Assembly: GCA_947095585.1 (NCBI GenBank)
Contig: OX352763.1
Span: 114,307,908-114,371,907, forward strand
Direction of reading: 5' to 3'
DNA: 64,000 nucleotides
Source of the DNA: Nephrocerus scutellatus
Taxonomy: Eukaryota; Arthropoda; Insecta; Diptera; Pipunculidae
Below the pieces are notes generated by a model, which worked only from the letters and a program-made list of their open reading frames with translations, did not search any database and was not told the origin of the DNA. Made by a program: the position numbers and the translations under genes. Positions 33,001 to 42,600 of this stretch are shown here, in pieces; the stretch's first letter is position 1, and each line of letters starts with the position of its first letter.

Positions 33001-36000
33001 GAGACATTCCTGGTAATTGTGTGGCTGATGAACTCGCCAAACATGGAACCACACTACCCCTATTGCCTGAATATGGTTGTCCGGTGAGGTGGCGTGCAAA
33101 CTCATGTTTAAACGGGATGCTATAGTAAAAACTAATAATAGATGGTCCAACGGCTCAACTTGCATAGCAACGAAGCAGATCTGGCCCAAGCGAGAACCGA
33201 AACACTCCAAGTGTTTGATCTCTCAAAACAGACTGCACATTAGTGCCATTATAGGTGTCATAACTGGACACTGTCTCATAGGCAAGCATGCAGAAAGACT
33301 AGGAGTATTTTCCAACGATTTCTGCAGAAGCTGCATGGATGAGGAGGAGGAGCAAACCACTCTCGCCTAGCCCTCTCGAATAGGCCGAAGCTCCGATCTG
33401 GGAGCGTTCTTTTTCAACGATCTCAACGATCTAACCCAAATTGACATTAATAGTCTCTTGCGCTTCATACGAAGCTTCAAGTTGTTCAACGAGTAGGCGT
33501 GGAATTTTCCTAAATCATTGTGGTATCACAACGGACCTTCATGTTCTAAATGCGTCGGTTTTGACTGACGGCCACTTCAACCTAACCTAACCTAACCTAG
33601 CGGGCAGTACATGAGGACAAAAAAAACCTACGATCTAGCAAACTTTAAAGCAGTCCTTAACACGATTTATCAAGCTTTAGTCAGAACCGCACTAAATCGT
33701 CGCCAAAATAATATCGTTCTTGGCGGTCGTCCCCCTCCTATACATCAAAGCGATAAACCAGATCAACTCTGGCACATCTGAGATCTGAGATCGTGACAGC
33801 ATCATCGATCAATGCCCGGACTGTGGTGCGTCACCACATAACACCGCTCATCTATTCAGCTGCCCGTCCCATCCGACGTTACTCACACCGCTATCCCTAT
33901 GGACACAGCCTGTCGAAGCAGCCGCGTTTCTGTTCCCGACAGCCACACAAACATATCGATTAAGTAGCTCTCACTAGGTTATTACTCTGTTAGCCGAACA
34001 TCTTCAATTAACCAAATTCTAAGTACATGTACGCTAACTTTAGCCCAATTGAATTTTCCATTACAGGGCCAAATATCTTAGAATTACAAATTCGTTATAT
34101 TTTTAAATTATCTTCAATAAATTCCTTTTATATTATCACAGGCATTTTTAGAGAAAAATCCACATTTTGAAGTGGATTGGCTTGCTGACAGACAACGTGT
34201 ATTGAACGAAAAGAAGTCCGCACCTGCTTCACCACAGATAACATCAGTCTCTACAACTGGAGGTGAAAATTTGAATAACAAAAAATCCAAAAAGGATGAA
34301 GAAAAAGTCAAAGAGAAGAGCTCCTCGAAAAAGCGCAAGAAGAAGAGGTATGTTTAAAAAGGAATGGTTTTTCTTGAATTTCTTAATTTTCTAATTACCT
34401 CTCTCCCGCTGTCTATAGTTCCGATAAAAAGGAAAAGAAGAAGAAAAAACGTTCTAAGAAACGCAAGAAAGCAGCTACGACAACGTCGTCGTCCGATTCT
34501 TCGAGTGCCGCCACCTCATCGGACAATGATAAGGAAAAAACACTGAAACATTCAGTCAAAGATCTTAGCAATGCCAACCCAGCTGCATCGATTCGTGTTG
34601 CGATGCGAAATCAAATGTTGAAAAGTAATGAAAACGAAGCACCACCTCCGCCAGCAATCAGCCAGCGGTCAGAACAACTTGGTAAATGGTCTGCGACCAA
34701 TGCAGTTGCAGTCAATGCTCCAGTTGCCGAAACAAACACAGCCTCTGCTGAGGACAACAAAAAAGATGATTCGTTAATTTCCCAGTGGAATGCTGTCCAA
34801 CCGGTGATTAGCGAAAGCGAAAAGAAACTGCTCGAACAGCTGAAAGGAAAGCTTAAGAATAAGCCGATTCGTGAAGACGTTCTTCCAGTGGCTACACCAA
34901 CTATTATATCCCAAAAGGATGAATCTGTGAAGAAAGCAGACGTTGTGCAAGTCGCAAAGCATGATGGTGGTGGTGGTGGCAAGGATAAAAAAGACCCACT
35001 TGAGGAAAAAAACTATGACCGGCGACGTGATAGAAGTGTTGGACGTGGTGGCCGTAGTGGCAGAAGCAGAAGTCCACGTTATGGCGGACGTCGTGAAAAC
35101 AGTCGCAGCCGAAGCCGTGGTCGCAACCGTCGTAGTCGAAGTCGTGGTGGCCGGCGCAGTAGAAGTCGTGGGGGAAGACGTAGTCGTAGTCGCGGCAAAT
35201 ATACATCTGTCGGATTTTGTCGTAGGCGTTCCCCAATGCGAAGAAGGTAATAAATTATAAGTCACAATAACTCCTTACCTTTAAAGCGTTTTTTTTCTTT
35301 GTGTGTTTACAGAAGTCGCTCGCATGGCCGGCGTCGTTCACGATCACGCTCTCGATCAGAAAGCAAGCATCGCATTGAAAAGGCAATCGTAAGGCATTCC
35401 GAGTTTCGGCCTCGTGTACCTGAGAATAAAAAAGCCGCAAAGGTTAAAGATGAAAAGGACGAGCGCAAGAAGTCCTCTTCATCGTCTTCATCGAAAGCTG
35501 CTGCAACTGCGGCGGCAGCCGCAGCAGCTGGCAAGAAACTTCCCTTTATTGGTCGAATGCCCGTATTCAAGAAGCAGTCACAAAATTCCGAATCATCCGA
35601 CAGGAGGGACGATGATGATGACAATATTGTACAAATGACAGCCGAAGCATATGCTCTTGCTACTGGAGCACATCGAATGCCCGCTCCAACAGCTCAACAA
35701 ATACAAATGGCAATGATGCAAGATCCCTATGGCAATCCGCCGCCCTTCGATCCGACCATAATGATGGACTATGACGATCTGATGCCAGATCCGGTGCAGT
35801 TTGTTTCTCTTATGGGTGCTCCACCACCGCCGCCAGCGCCGCAACATTCATCAAACTTTCCTGATGACGATAAGGATATTTTGCCACCGGGAATTGACGA
35901 AACCGAAAGTGAATTTGTTCCAAAACCAATAAACGATGCCCCGCTGGCCCGTAAAGGTCCATTGCCCAAAGATTTCGAAGAGGCCCTCAACATAATTTTC

Positions 36001-36906
36001 CCCGGCGAGAAAAAACCAGAAGATATAGAAGCAGAGAAGGCAGCAGCTGCAGCCAAAGCTGCAGGAGAAACCCATGTGATCACTGACGAGCCCATAATGC
36101 AACAATCGGATCTTGATAAAGAAGGTATACATATGCTTACCGTGGAGGAGACTTCGCTGGCTGGCGCTGATGATGGCTCCCAAGTTAGTATGAATGAACC
36201 GCTTGTCTTCAATAAGCCAACCAAGTTTCAACATGAAATCGAACGCGAACATCAAGAGGATTCCTCTTCTCAGAATGCGTCAGATGCGATTATTTCAATT
36301 GTACAGCAGCAGCAGCAGCAGCAGCAGAAGCAACCGTCGCTGCCGCCTGCACCACCACCACCATCTGTTGCTGATGTGAGTGTAGCTATATTGGATATTC
36401 CACCTCCTCCTCCAGTTGCTGAACTGCCAGACAAGAAGAAAGATACAACTCCAGTACACCAAAGTGCTGCTATTCAGGAGATACCAACTCCTGCTGTAGT
36501 TGTCCCTCCTCCTCCTCCTGTTGCACCTCCTGCTGTTCCTCGTTCTCCTGTTACCCCTCCTGCTGCTCTTCCTCCTGCCCCTCCTGCTGCTCCTCCTCCT
36601 GCCCCTCCTGCTGCTCCTCCTTCTATTCCCCCTGCTGCTCCTCCTGCTGCTCCTCCTGCTCCCCCACCTGGTATGCCTGCGGTTACAGCTCCTACTCCTG
36701 AAACTCCAGTTGTTGCTGCTGCACCATCTCCCAAACCAGTTACACCGGTTACAGACATTAATTCGATTGATGTGTACGAGCTGGATGATATTCCAGAACC
36801 ACCTCCATCGCCAACAGAAAGTGAAAAAATTCGCCGACAAGAGGAACTTGATGATTTGGCCATGTTGGGTATCGACGCAGACGACATGGCAGCGCAGTGT
36901 ATGTAA
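21078..36906 (+). CDS. RS-rich protein with two matrin-type zinc fingers
   Basis: Ten coding exons: 21078-21186, 21278-21919, 27132-27392, 27693-27883, 28772-29139, 29210-29390, 29472-29639, 34142-34347, 34419-35246 and 35313-36906. Phases agree at every junction and give 1515 residues. Residues 46-150 are rich in RS, RSP and RGG motifs. A Q/P-rich part follows, then a coiled coil (about 340-385) and an acidic serine tract (about 455-505). Two C-x2-C-x12-H-x5-H fingers are at C544/C547/H560/H566 and C613/C616/H629/H635. Then come Lys-rich and second RS-rich (about 920-1000) parts, a poly-Q run and Pro/Ala repeats. Matrin-type fingers in RS-rich proteins usually mean a nuclear RNA-processing role; this is inference. 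I suspect orthology to Drosophila CG9776 and relation to human ZNF318, but cannot confirm it. Introns 2 (5.2 kb) and 7 (4.5 kb) hold LINE fragments; the rest are under 900 bp. Confidence 0.88.
22150..23900 (+). mobile_element. jockey-like LINE fragments, 5' part
   Basis: Intron 2 of the zinc-finger gene. An endonuclease-like [10 protein letters not shown] (about 22263) is followed by a block around 22620-22836 ([17 protein letters not shown], then [15 protein letters not shown]), typical of the region before the RT in jockey-type LINEs, and [15 protein letters not shown] near 23200. Stops and frameshifts are frequent. The piece at 23262-23400 is repeated at 26396-26535. Confidence 0.6.
23900..25030 (+). 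mobile_element. R1/LOA-like LINE fragment (RT and RNase H start)
   Basis: Decayed [20 protein letters not shown] (about 24010-24060), ALLDIKGAF (24205), and [10 protein letters not shown] with the same order as the copy at 32400. The tail has [17 protein letters not shown] and [14 protein letters not shown] (an RNase H beginning), as in 32560-32730. It is broken by many stops. Confidence 0.65.
25040..26935 (+). mobile_element. jockey-like LINE with nested SINE
   Basis: The endonuclease part reads [20 protein letters not shown] (25125-25185). The linker [20 protein letters not shown] follows, then an RT with [17 protein letters not shown] (25920), [13 protein letters not shown] (26145) and [12 protein letters not shown] (26233; FADD is the catalytic box). 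The C-terminus [20 protein letters not shown] and [20 protein letters not shown] ends near 26905. The RT is interrupted by the SINE at 25972. Frames are broken in several places. Confidence 0.8.
25972..26135 (+). mobile_element. tRNA-derived SINE, 3'-truncated
   Basis: Head GGGCGCCGTGGCTCAGTGG (A box) and GGTTCGAATCC (B box), a T-run, then CGGTGTCTCACC and ACAAACGTTCCGAGAGTAATAACTTGTCACTGAAA, where it stops. The usual body after CTTCTCAATTCGCC is missing. It splits the jockey-like RT between the VLK and GVPQGS motifs, and some LINE sequence there is also lost. Confidence 0.8.
27393..27692. other. intron 3 of zinc-finger gene
   Basis: A 300-bp intron with GT at 27393 and AG at 27691-27692. 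No repeat is recognised. Confidence 0.7.
27884..28771. other. intron 4 of zinc-finger gene
   Basis: An 888-bp AT-rich intron, GTATGT donor and TGTGTAG acceptor. No coding sequence is recognised. Confidence 0.7.
29640..30880 (+). other. start of intron 7, unrecognised sequence
   Basis: Mostly unassigned. The stretch 30290-30840 has translated pieces such as [20 protein letters not shown] and [20 protein letters not shown] on the plus strand with stops between. This looks like an old coding region, perhaps ORF1 of a LINE, but I do not recognise it. Confidence 0.4.
30880..32180 (+). mobile_element. R1/LOA-like LINE fragment fused to another LINE
   Basis: RT pieces: [52 protein letters not shown] and [14 protein letters not shown] (31390-31430; YADD intact). 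An RNase H start [14 protein letters not shown] follows at about 32070-32110. At about 32096 this joins, without a gap, sequence of LINE family D ([10 protein letters not shown]..), so the copy is a mosaic. Confidence 0.65.
32180..33600 (+). mobile_element. R1/LOA-like LINE, RNase H and CCTAA tail
   Basis: The best-preserved RNase H in the window, open from 32409 to 33125: [50 protein letters not shown], and [20 protein letters not shown]. The C-terminal [25 protein letters not shown] motif follows, after a frameshift. The element ends in CAACCTAACCTAACCTAACC at 33577-33598. It corresponds to the minus-strand copy at 3768-4735. Confidence 0.8.
33601..33990 (+). mobile_element. LINE family D, 3' fragment
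   Basis: Reads [20 protein letters not shown], then [20 protein letters not shown] and [20 protein letters not shown]. The same sequence, on the opposite strand, starts the copy at 41185. The Cys/His segment is typical of LINE C-termini. Confidence 0.7.
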
Positions 36907-36980
36907 TACACCACGAAGACAATTGCTTTTTTAAATTATAACCTTATAAGTGAGCACATGTAATATTTGTTTAAAATCAA

Positions 36981-37006
36981 AATAAATAATATGAGATTTC
37001 AATAAA
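36981..37006 (+). promoter_or_regulatory. polyadenylation signals of zinc-finger gene
   Basis: Two AATAAA hexamers at 36981-36986 and 37001-37006, about 75 to 100 bases after the stop codon. Confidence 0.6.
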
Positions 37007-37449
37007 AATGAATAATTTGTTTTCAGGGGCTTTTTCGGACGTTCGTTACACCTGCAGTGTGGTAGGAGCACGTCGCTGCGTTTCTATGTACATTTCATTT
37101 TTCAGTGAGGAACGTTTTAAATAAAAGACTAATTTTAATTAATATTTAATTAAATCCTCTGGTCGTGTCTATTTTCCATTTATTATTTTATATTCGAACT
37201 CGGGAATTTTTGCAGATGTGCCCATTTCGTCAGAAAAAGCAAAAAAAAAAGAATCTACAGCCCAGACGCCTGAACTGATGGAGATGAAAATTCATATTTA
37301 AGCTTTTAACATAAATTTGGAGGTCCAAGCTGATTTTGGCGAAAATCGGCCAACCGGAAGTGACAGTTTTTCGAGTTTGATATATCTAGGCATTCGGATG
37401 ATATTGCGGAGTCTTTGAACTGATGCAGTACGTAACTCCGTTTGTTTCG
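37007..37449. other. intergenic, no recognised feature
   Basis: AT-rich sequence after the zinc-finger gene. I see no repeat copy or gene. Confidence 0.4.
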
Positions 37450-37925
37450 GACGTCTAAAAGACAGCTCCTACAACGTAGAATGATCGATTTGGTTGGATG
37501 ACGATTGCCTGTCTGTTGACACTCAGCTGACTGTGGCAGGTCTTATGATTACTCATATGATCCTCATTGTCATTGCCTACCTTAGCATTCAAGTCTCCCA
37601 TCACGATGACAATATCTCCGTTTGCCGTTGCATTCAAAAGCTTCTATCGCCATGTGGGTGCCAGGAAATTAAGCCTCTGCGTGCTGTTGGCGTTAACAGT
37701 TTCACGAGGACTGCCAGATGGCTTTCCGGAGTAGAGTAGCATAGTGTTACATGTTGGGGATTGGTACTCTCCCGCGTCGAATCATCTTACTTCACTAACT
37801 CCCAGTATGCCCAAATTATATCAAAGAAACTCGTTCAAGTTGAAGAAATCTGGCATTTTGAGATCCTGCACTCCCTGAGTCAAGGAGCGTCCTCACATTC
37901 CAGAAACCAATCTTAGTACGGGTAT
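37450..37925 (-). mobile_element. LINE family B, endonuclease fragment
   Basis: Minus strand: ATANGDIVIVMGDLNAKVGN (about 37635-37575) is the endonuclease motif GDxNAKVG. Upstream on the same strand is WNVRTL (near 37900), the usual start of such endonucleases. Frames are broken. The 3' part of the same family may be represented at 38695 and 51705. Confidence 0.6.
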
Positions 37926-38105
37926 AATAGCCAAAAAAAGACCAACAAACACCAAAAGATCCCCAAAAAACACCCTCAGAAGACTCCCCAAAATACTCTC
38001 AAATATACCCCCAAAAGACCGCCAAAAGACCCACGAGCGACTCACCAAAAGACCACTGAACGAACTTAAAAAAAACCACCAAAAGATTCTCCAAAAAACC
38101 TTCAG
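37926..38105. repeat. degenerate CCAAAAGA low-complexity tract
   Basis: About 180 bases of loose repeats of ACCAAAAGA, CCCCAAAA and similar. It is the reverse-complement counterpart of 19790-19960. Confidence 0.5.
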
Positions 38106-38164
38106 ACTTTTCTTTCTACAGTTATCCCAAGAACATCCCACTTCCATTACGTTGGAGCTGAAGC

Positions 38165-38269
38165 GTGTTTGTGTTTCAGGCATTATTCCTTATGTGGAAT
38201 AAGAAAACCAGATTTTTTGCTGGTTTTCAAATTCTAATTCCCTATTCCTCGGCAAAAAAAAATACGCCT
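38165..38269. repeat. MITE scrap, AGGCGTATTT family
   Basis: Contains GGAATAAGAAAACCAG, TTGCTGGTTTTCAAATTCTAATTCCCTATTCCTCGGC and ends AATACGCCT, as in the element at 39300. The next MITE starts three bases on. Confidence 0.5.
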
Positions 38270-38271
38270 TA

Positions 38272-38595
38272 AGGGACCTGCCCATAGAATCCGTTGCGTC
38301 AGTTGCGTCGACGTATTCGTTGACGTTGCAGTATGTAACGCAAAGAGGTGACCCAATGAACCCGTTGTCGTCGTACAGAAAAACAACAACAAATCCAAAA
38401 TAAACTTCAAACAGTAGTGCGAGAGAACTGTCAAAGCATTTGCCGGAGAGAAAAGTTAAAAGTTGGTAAACTTTTTGCGTCGTTTCCGTCACATGCTTTA
38501 CCTATGGGACACTTCCCAGAAGAACGCGTGTATTTCACCGATCTGTCAGTTGCTTACTTCACAACGGTCGCAACGGATCCTATGGGCTGGGATCT
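38272..38595. repeat. PIF/Harbinger-like MITE
   Basis: A 324-bp element with inverted ends. The left end is AGGGACCTGCCCATAGAATCCGTTGCG; the right end, reversed, is AGATCCCAGCCCATAGGATCCGTTGCG. A TTA triplet flanks it on both sides (38269-38271 and 38596-38598), as expected for PIF/Harbinger elements. It has no transposase. Confidence 0.75.
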
Positions 38596-38622
38596 TTAGT
38601 GTCTTTCGGATAAAGCTTGATT

Positions 38623-39059
38623 TACATTTGGGCCGTGCGAGAAAAAATGTACAGGTCGCTGTTAAATTAAAATTATGGTTAGTCAGAAGAGATTAGTAAA
38701 CTACGCATTGCAATGGAATCCGTTATCTCAGGATAGTAGAAGAACGGGTCGTCCGAGAAATACATGGCGCAGAACAGTTGAGGAGGAGTCACGGCAGAGC
38801 TGAAGCTCATTGCAAACGCACGCGATGGCTCGTAGGCGTAGTAGTGGCCCACAAGGGGATATAGGACATAAGTAAAAGTAAAGAAGAGATTGTCACAAAG
38901 ATTGCCACAAGGAGAATGTTGTTGTTATTTTATAGTAACATGGGAAATTTTATTTATAGCATTATGGTAACAATGAAAAATAAACTACTCTCGTCTGGCT
39001 AACCACAATTTCAATTTAACAACCGTCCTACACATTTTTTCTTGCACAGCACAAATGTA
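38623..39059. repeat. MITE with long inverted ends, split by LINE
   Basis: The left end starts TACATTTGGGCCGTGCGAGAAAAAATGTACAGG and the right end, reversed, starts TACATTTGTGCTGTGCAAGAAAAAATGTGTAGG. The inverted similarity extends about 65 to 70 bases to GTTAGTCAGAAGAGATT / GTTAGCCAGACGAGAG. The element is about 240 bp without the 187-bp LINE insert at 38695-38881. A shorter copy is at 11895. Confidence 0.75.
38695..38881 (+). mobile_element. LINE family B 3' end, 5'-truncated insertion
   Basis: Reads GRRTGRPRNTWRRTVEE, an insertion-truncated RT C-terminus ending with PQGDIGHK, then a tail of AAGTAAAAGTAAA. The same sequence is found on the minus strand at 51705-51905. It is flanked by the perfect 10-bp repeat AGAAGAGATT at 38685-38694 and 38882-38891. 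Confidence 0.85.
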
Positions 39060-39299
39060 CATATGCTTTATTAAATACGCATTAATTTACTCGTTATTAA
39101 TATGTCAGAGAATATGAAATAGTTTTTTGTTTTTTAATTTTTTTTCTCATTAATAACATTTTATTATTTATTCCTTTTACCATAAGCTTTAAGCTAATCT
39201 TTTGTGTAATTTAAAAAATTAAAAGTTCCTACCAATTCAGATTGTGAAATTAAATATAATTGCTACGTTGTTCTTTCTTCGCAAGCCAATAAGAATAAT

Positions 39300-39473
39300 A
39301 GGCGTATTTTAATGAGGAATAAGGAATTAGAATAGCTGTTTTTTATTTGCCGAAGAATAAGGAATCACAACAAAAATTGCACTACCTTATTCCTTCTTTG
39401 GAATTTGAAAACCTGCTGTTTGGCTGGTTTTGACATTCCAATTCCTTATTCCGATTCCAAATAAAATACGCCT
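39300..39473. repeat. MITE with AGGCGTATTTTA ends
   Basis: A 174-bp element beginning AGGCGTATTTTA and ending TAAAATACGCCT. An AAT flanks both sides (39297-39299, 39474-39476). It has no open frame. Related scraps lie at 13071, 18820 and 38165. Confidence 0.7.
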
Positions 39474-39576
39474 AATGTCAAAACCAGCAAAACAGCAGGT
39501 TTTCTTATTCCAAAGAAGGAATAAGATAGTGCAATTGGTGTTGTAATTCCTTATTCCTCGGCAATTAAATACAGCT
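39474..39576. repeat. inverted partial copy of the 39300 MITE
   Basis: This is a near-perfect reverse complement of 39334-39437, including AATGTCAAAACCAGC, AACAGCAGGTTTTC and AAAGAAGGAATAAGATAGTGCAATT. With the neighbouring copy it makes a stem of about 103 bp with a loop of only 36 bases. Confidence 0.75.
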
Positions 39577-40267
39577 AATATAACGAATACTTCTAAATTT
39601 TCTGATGAAAAGTTGCACAGTGAAATAGTAACTAGCAACTCTGAAAAGTGCTTTGCAGCGAAATTTCGCTCGTTTGTGCGTACGTTCGTTCATTCTTCAT
39701 TTTGGTGTTCGCAATCGTAATTGTTTTGTAGTTCTCGTTAGTGTTCAAGTTGCGGCGGCCATGCTCGGTATTCGTTTTATCAGTGGAGTCTAGAGTGTTT
39801 TGGGTTGAAACGTAAACGACATAAGAGTGCAAAAATTTTGGAGAATATTTATTCATTTATTTCTTCCATAACTTCAGCCTTAGAATATATTATAAAGAAA
39901 GAATTTTGTGAATTTCAAATACGAAGAGCGAAAAAAATCTAATCTTCGGGCTATTAATTTTTTTTTCTCGTGAAAGTGCAAACTATCGCCGAAATTCCAT
40001 TTCTCATCGCCATAGCTTTTTCCCCTACAACCGTGTGGTTAATCTGTTTATGGATATTCTGCTTATTTAATTAATTTTTTTTGTCGAACGAAAAGTGCAT
40101 AATATAATCCGGGAAAAATTGCGCAATTTTAAGCACTGAGTCCCTTTATTTTGTGACTTGTGCGAGTTCGGGACCACCGCCTACTTGTCCACAGCAAATT
40201 GCTGATTGCAGTTTCAATTCCAATTGAGTCTAATAGGGAGGAATTTTAATTCACATTCCCATTCACA
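39577..40267 (+). promoter_or_regulatory. PP1-beta promoter region and 5' UTR
   Basis: Unique sequence between the MITE cluster and the PP1-beta start codon. The likely transcription start is around 39640-39720, but no TATA box or clear initiator fixes it. The sequence runs without obvious splice sites into CACAATGGCT. Confidence 0.4.
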
Positions 40268-40319
40268 ATGGCTGATTTCGATCTGAATGTTGACAGTTTG
40301 ATCCAGCGACTACTTGAAA
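40268..40319 (+). CDS. flw: PP1-beta catalytic subunit, first coding exon
   Basis: Encodes MADFDLNVDSLIQRLLE plus one base, then a strong donor, GTAAGT at 40320. This is the N-terminus of the beta isoform of protein phosphatase 1 catalytic subunit, a Ser/Thr phosphatase acting with myosin and other regulators. The DFDLNVDSLIQRLLE pattern is the flapwing form; the alpha-type PP1 proteins begin differently (MNIDSIISRLLE). The phase leaves one A, consistent with the following Met of flapwing. In Drosophila flapwing, as I recall, residue 2 is Gly; here it is Ala, as in vertebrate PP1-beta. No later exon of PP1 is visible up to 64000, so most of the gene lies beyond the window. Confidence 0.88.
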
Positions 40320-40756
40320 GTAAGTTCAATCGTTTTTCAATTTATTTTATTTTGGTTGTATAATTTTAAGTTCTTTTGCACCAGCAATTGATATTTAATA
40401 TTGTGAACGTGCCTTAGTTATTTTATAATTTTGCGGTACTTTAATTTTTGTTTTGCATTAATTTTGAAAGAATTTTTGTTGGTTTTTTTTAAATTCATAT
40501 TTTGCATTTTATTGCCGATTTAATGAAAAATTTTTAGTATAATTTTTCTCGGCTGAGAGGGTAGTATACAATTATATCTTTGTGCGAGTCTTATATACAC
40601 TTCTGAAGAAAAAGATCTAAGAAATTAGATATTGGTTTTAAAATTAGTTTTTTCCTTAAAACCAATAAATTATGATTTACGAATTAAAGTTATTCTCTAA
40701 CCCTTTTAGGTTTTTTATGTAGAAAATTATGTGTAGTACTTGAAATTAATTTTGTT
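40320..40756 (+). other. start of PP1-beta intron 1
   Basis: The intron is inferred to extend past the window end, because no PP1 coding motif (such as GDxHG or GDYVDRG) occurs downstream. This first part is AT-rich with no recognised repeat. Confidence 0.6.
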
Positions 40757-41160
40757 AATGCCTCTTTCGATTTACATGGTAGAGTTAAGATTTCTCTCTC
40801 GTGGTTTCGGTTTGACGTTCTATTTGCAAACTGTACCCGGGTGGGTTTGATTTTGCAATTTTTTTAACACAATGTCGTGTTTTTTTTAAATCTGGCGCAG
40901 ATTGATTTTTTGGCTGTCAAGTTGGTCGTTTATTCCAATAAACCAATCTACGGTAGATCGGATTTCTAACAGATATTGATATTTTGGGAGATTTACCCCT
41001 ATTTTCATTAACTGCAACCACAACACATGCAAACAAAACAATGTAAACAAAAGATTCTGGGCTTTCGTGTTCGTTTTTTCGAGAAAAAATCTGAACTCGA
41101 GCGCAGATTTCTAAAACAAAAAACAAAATAATACGACATAACTTTGCTACCCGTCGGGAA
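40757..41160 (+). repeat. dispersed repeat, CTTTCGATTTA family
   Basis: Begins CCTCTTTCGATTTACATGGTAGAGTTAAGATTTC, then TTTGACGTTCTATTTGCAAACTGTACCCG, as at 56861. It is followed at 40885-40970 by the AATCTGGCGCAGATTG block shared with 7820, and ends near GCTACCCGTCGG. It is probably an element inserted in or fused to another. Confidence 0.5.
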
Positions 41161-41184
41161 TTTTGTTGTTGTTGTTGTAGCAAC

Positions 41185-42600
41185 TATTAATTCGTGTTAG
41201 CCCAAACGTTGGGTTGTAATGTTTGTGTAGCTGTCGGAACAGTCCAGGCCCAGAAATGCGGCTGCTTCGACAGGTTGTGTCCATAGGGATAGCGGTGTGA
41301 GTAACGTCGGATGGGACGGGCAGCTGAATAGATGAGCTGTGTTATATCAACACATAACATAGCTCACCACAGTCCGGGCATTGATCGATGATGCTGTCAC
41401 GTAAGCGGTGTATCTAGCTATTTAGAAAAGAGCTCCATCCTGATCTCAGTTGTGCCAGGGTTGATTTGGTTTGTGCTCGCTTAGATGTATAGGGGGTGGG
41501 GGGGACCTCCTAGAACGATGTTATTTTGGCGATCATCTAGTGCGGTTCTGACTGACGCTTGATGAATTGCTAGCTATTTGAGGACTTTATTTCTGGACAT
41601 GAATCGTTTATTAATGATTCTCTAATGAGTCGAAAATGTCAGCAGATTGTCGAATGTGACTCCCAAGATCTTTGGATGTTTGATTGTAGGGATTGTCCTG
41701 CTGTGTATCTAGATGTCGAGCTGTAGGTTGACTTTTTTGGTCTAGGTGGTGAAAAGTGTAGCGGACGATTTTTCTGGAGGCAGGATTAGATTTCGACTGG
41801 TAAAAAAGTCTTCTAGTATATCGAGGTAGGCATTGATGCTTTTGCAAATGGTGGGGATGTCCTCGCCTGAGGAAAGAATGGTGCAGTCGTCGGCGTACGA
41901 TATCAATTTGACTCCGGTAGGTGTTGAGGGGAGGGAATTTTGCCATGTAGTTGTTGAAGAGAGTCGGTGAGAGGACCCCTCCTTGTAGTACACCTTGCTT
42001 AACTTTCATGTATAGCGATTTGGTGTTCCGGCATTCGACGTAAGATTTCCTGCCGTTAAGGTAGTTGGCAAGCCATTGTTTATTGGTGTTGGAAAGCTGT
42101 GACTCTAGGATTTCTTTTAGTAAGATGCTAGGTGTACAGTGTCGAACGCCTTAGATAGGTCTATTGCAACAAGGACAGTGCCATCACAGGGACGCTGTTG
42201 GTTAAGACCTTGCGATCTCCGAAAGTGCTGTGGTTGTGCTGCGCTGCTTGCGGAAACCGTGCTGGTGTTCAGCTAACTGGAGTTTGGAATGAAGCTGAGG
42301 AAGTAGAATAGCCTTTAGTATTTTCGCTGTTAGAGACAGGAGAGATATTAGACTCACGAGTCTGCCTGTTTACGGGGCTTGAGTAGGGGAATAATTCTGC
42401 CCGTTTTCCAAGGGTCAGGGATGTACAATATTGTAAGTGAAAGGTTGAAGATTTGAGTGAGGTAAGTGAGACATGTTGAGTCCGCGTCCGCGTGGCGTAA
42501 TTGACAAATTTGCGTTCATCCGCAGACACAAAGTCATTGGCTTTGTCCACGGTAATGATGATCGGGATATGGTCGGAGTGTAACGCTATGTATGTTCTCC
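41185..42600 (-). mobile_element. LINE family D, RT and 3' end
   Basis: Minus strand: RT with KQGVLQGGVLSPTLFNNYMA (about 42010-41945) and VKLISYADDCTILSSG (41915-41870; YADD intact), then a C-terminal Cys/His segment at about 41390-41210 that matches 33790-33960 on the plus strand. It contains stops and frameshifts, and the 5' part is missing or unrecognised. Confidence 0.75.

Noticed and set aside
33577..33600. Telomeric (TTAGG) repeat or chromosome end
   Set aside because: It is only four units long, lies in an intron and is shared with another copy of the same LINE as its tail.
34904..36840. Several long minus-strand or frame-shifted open frames (His-rich, Leu-rich, Arg-rich)
   Set aside because: These are shadows of the RS- and Pro/Ala-coding repeats in exons 9 and 10.
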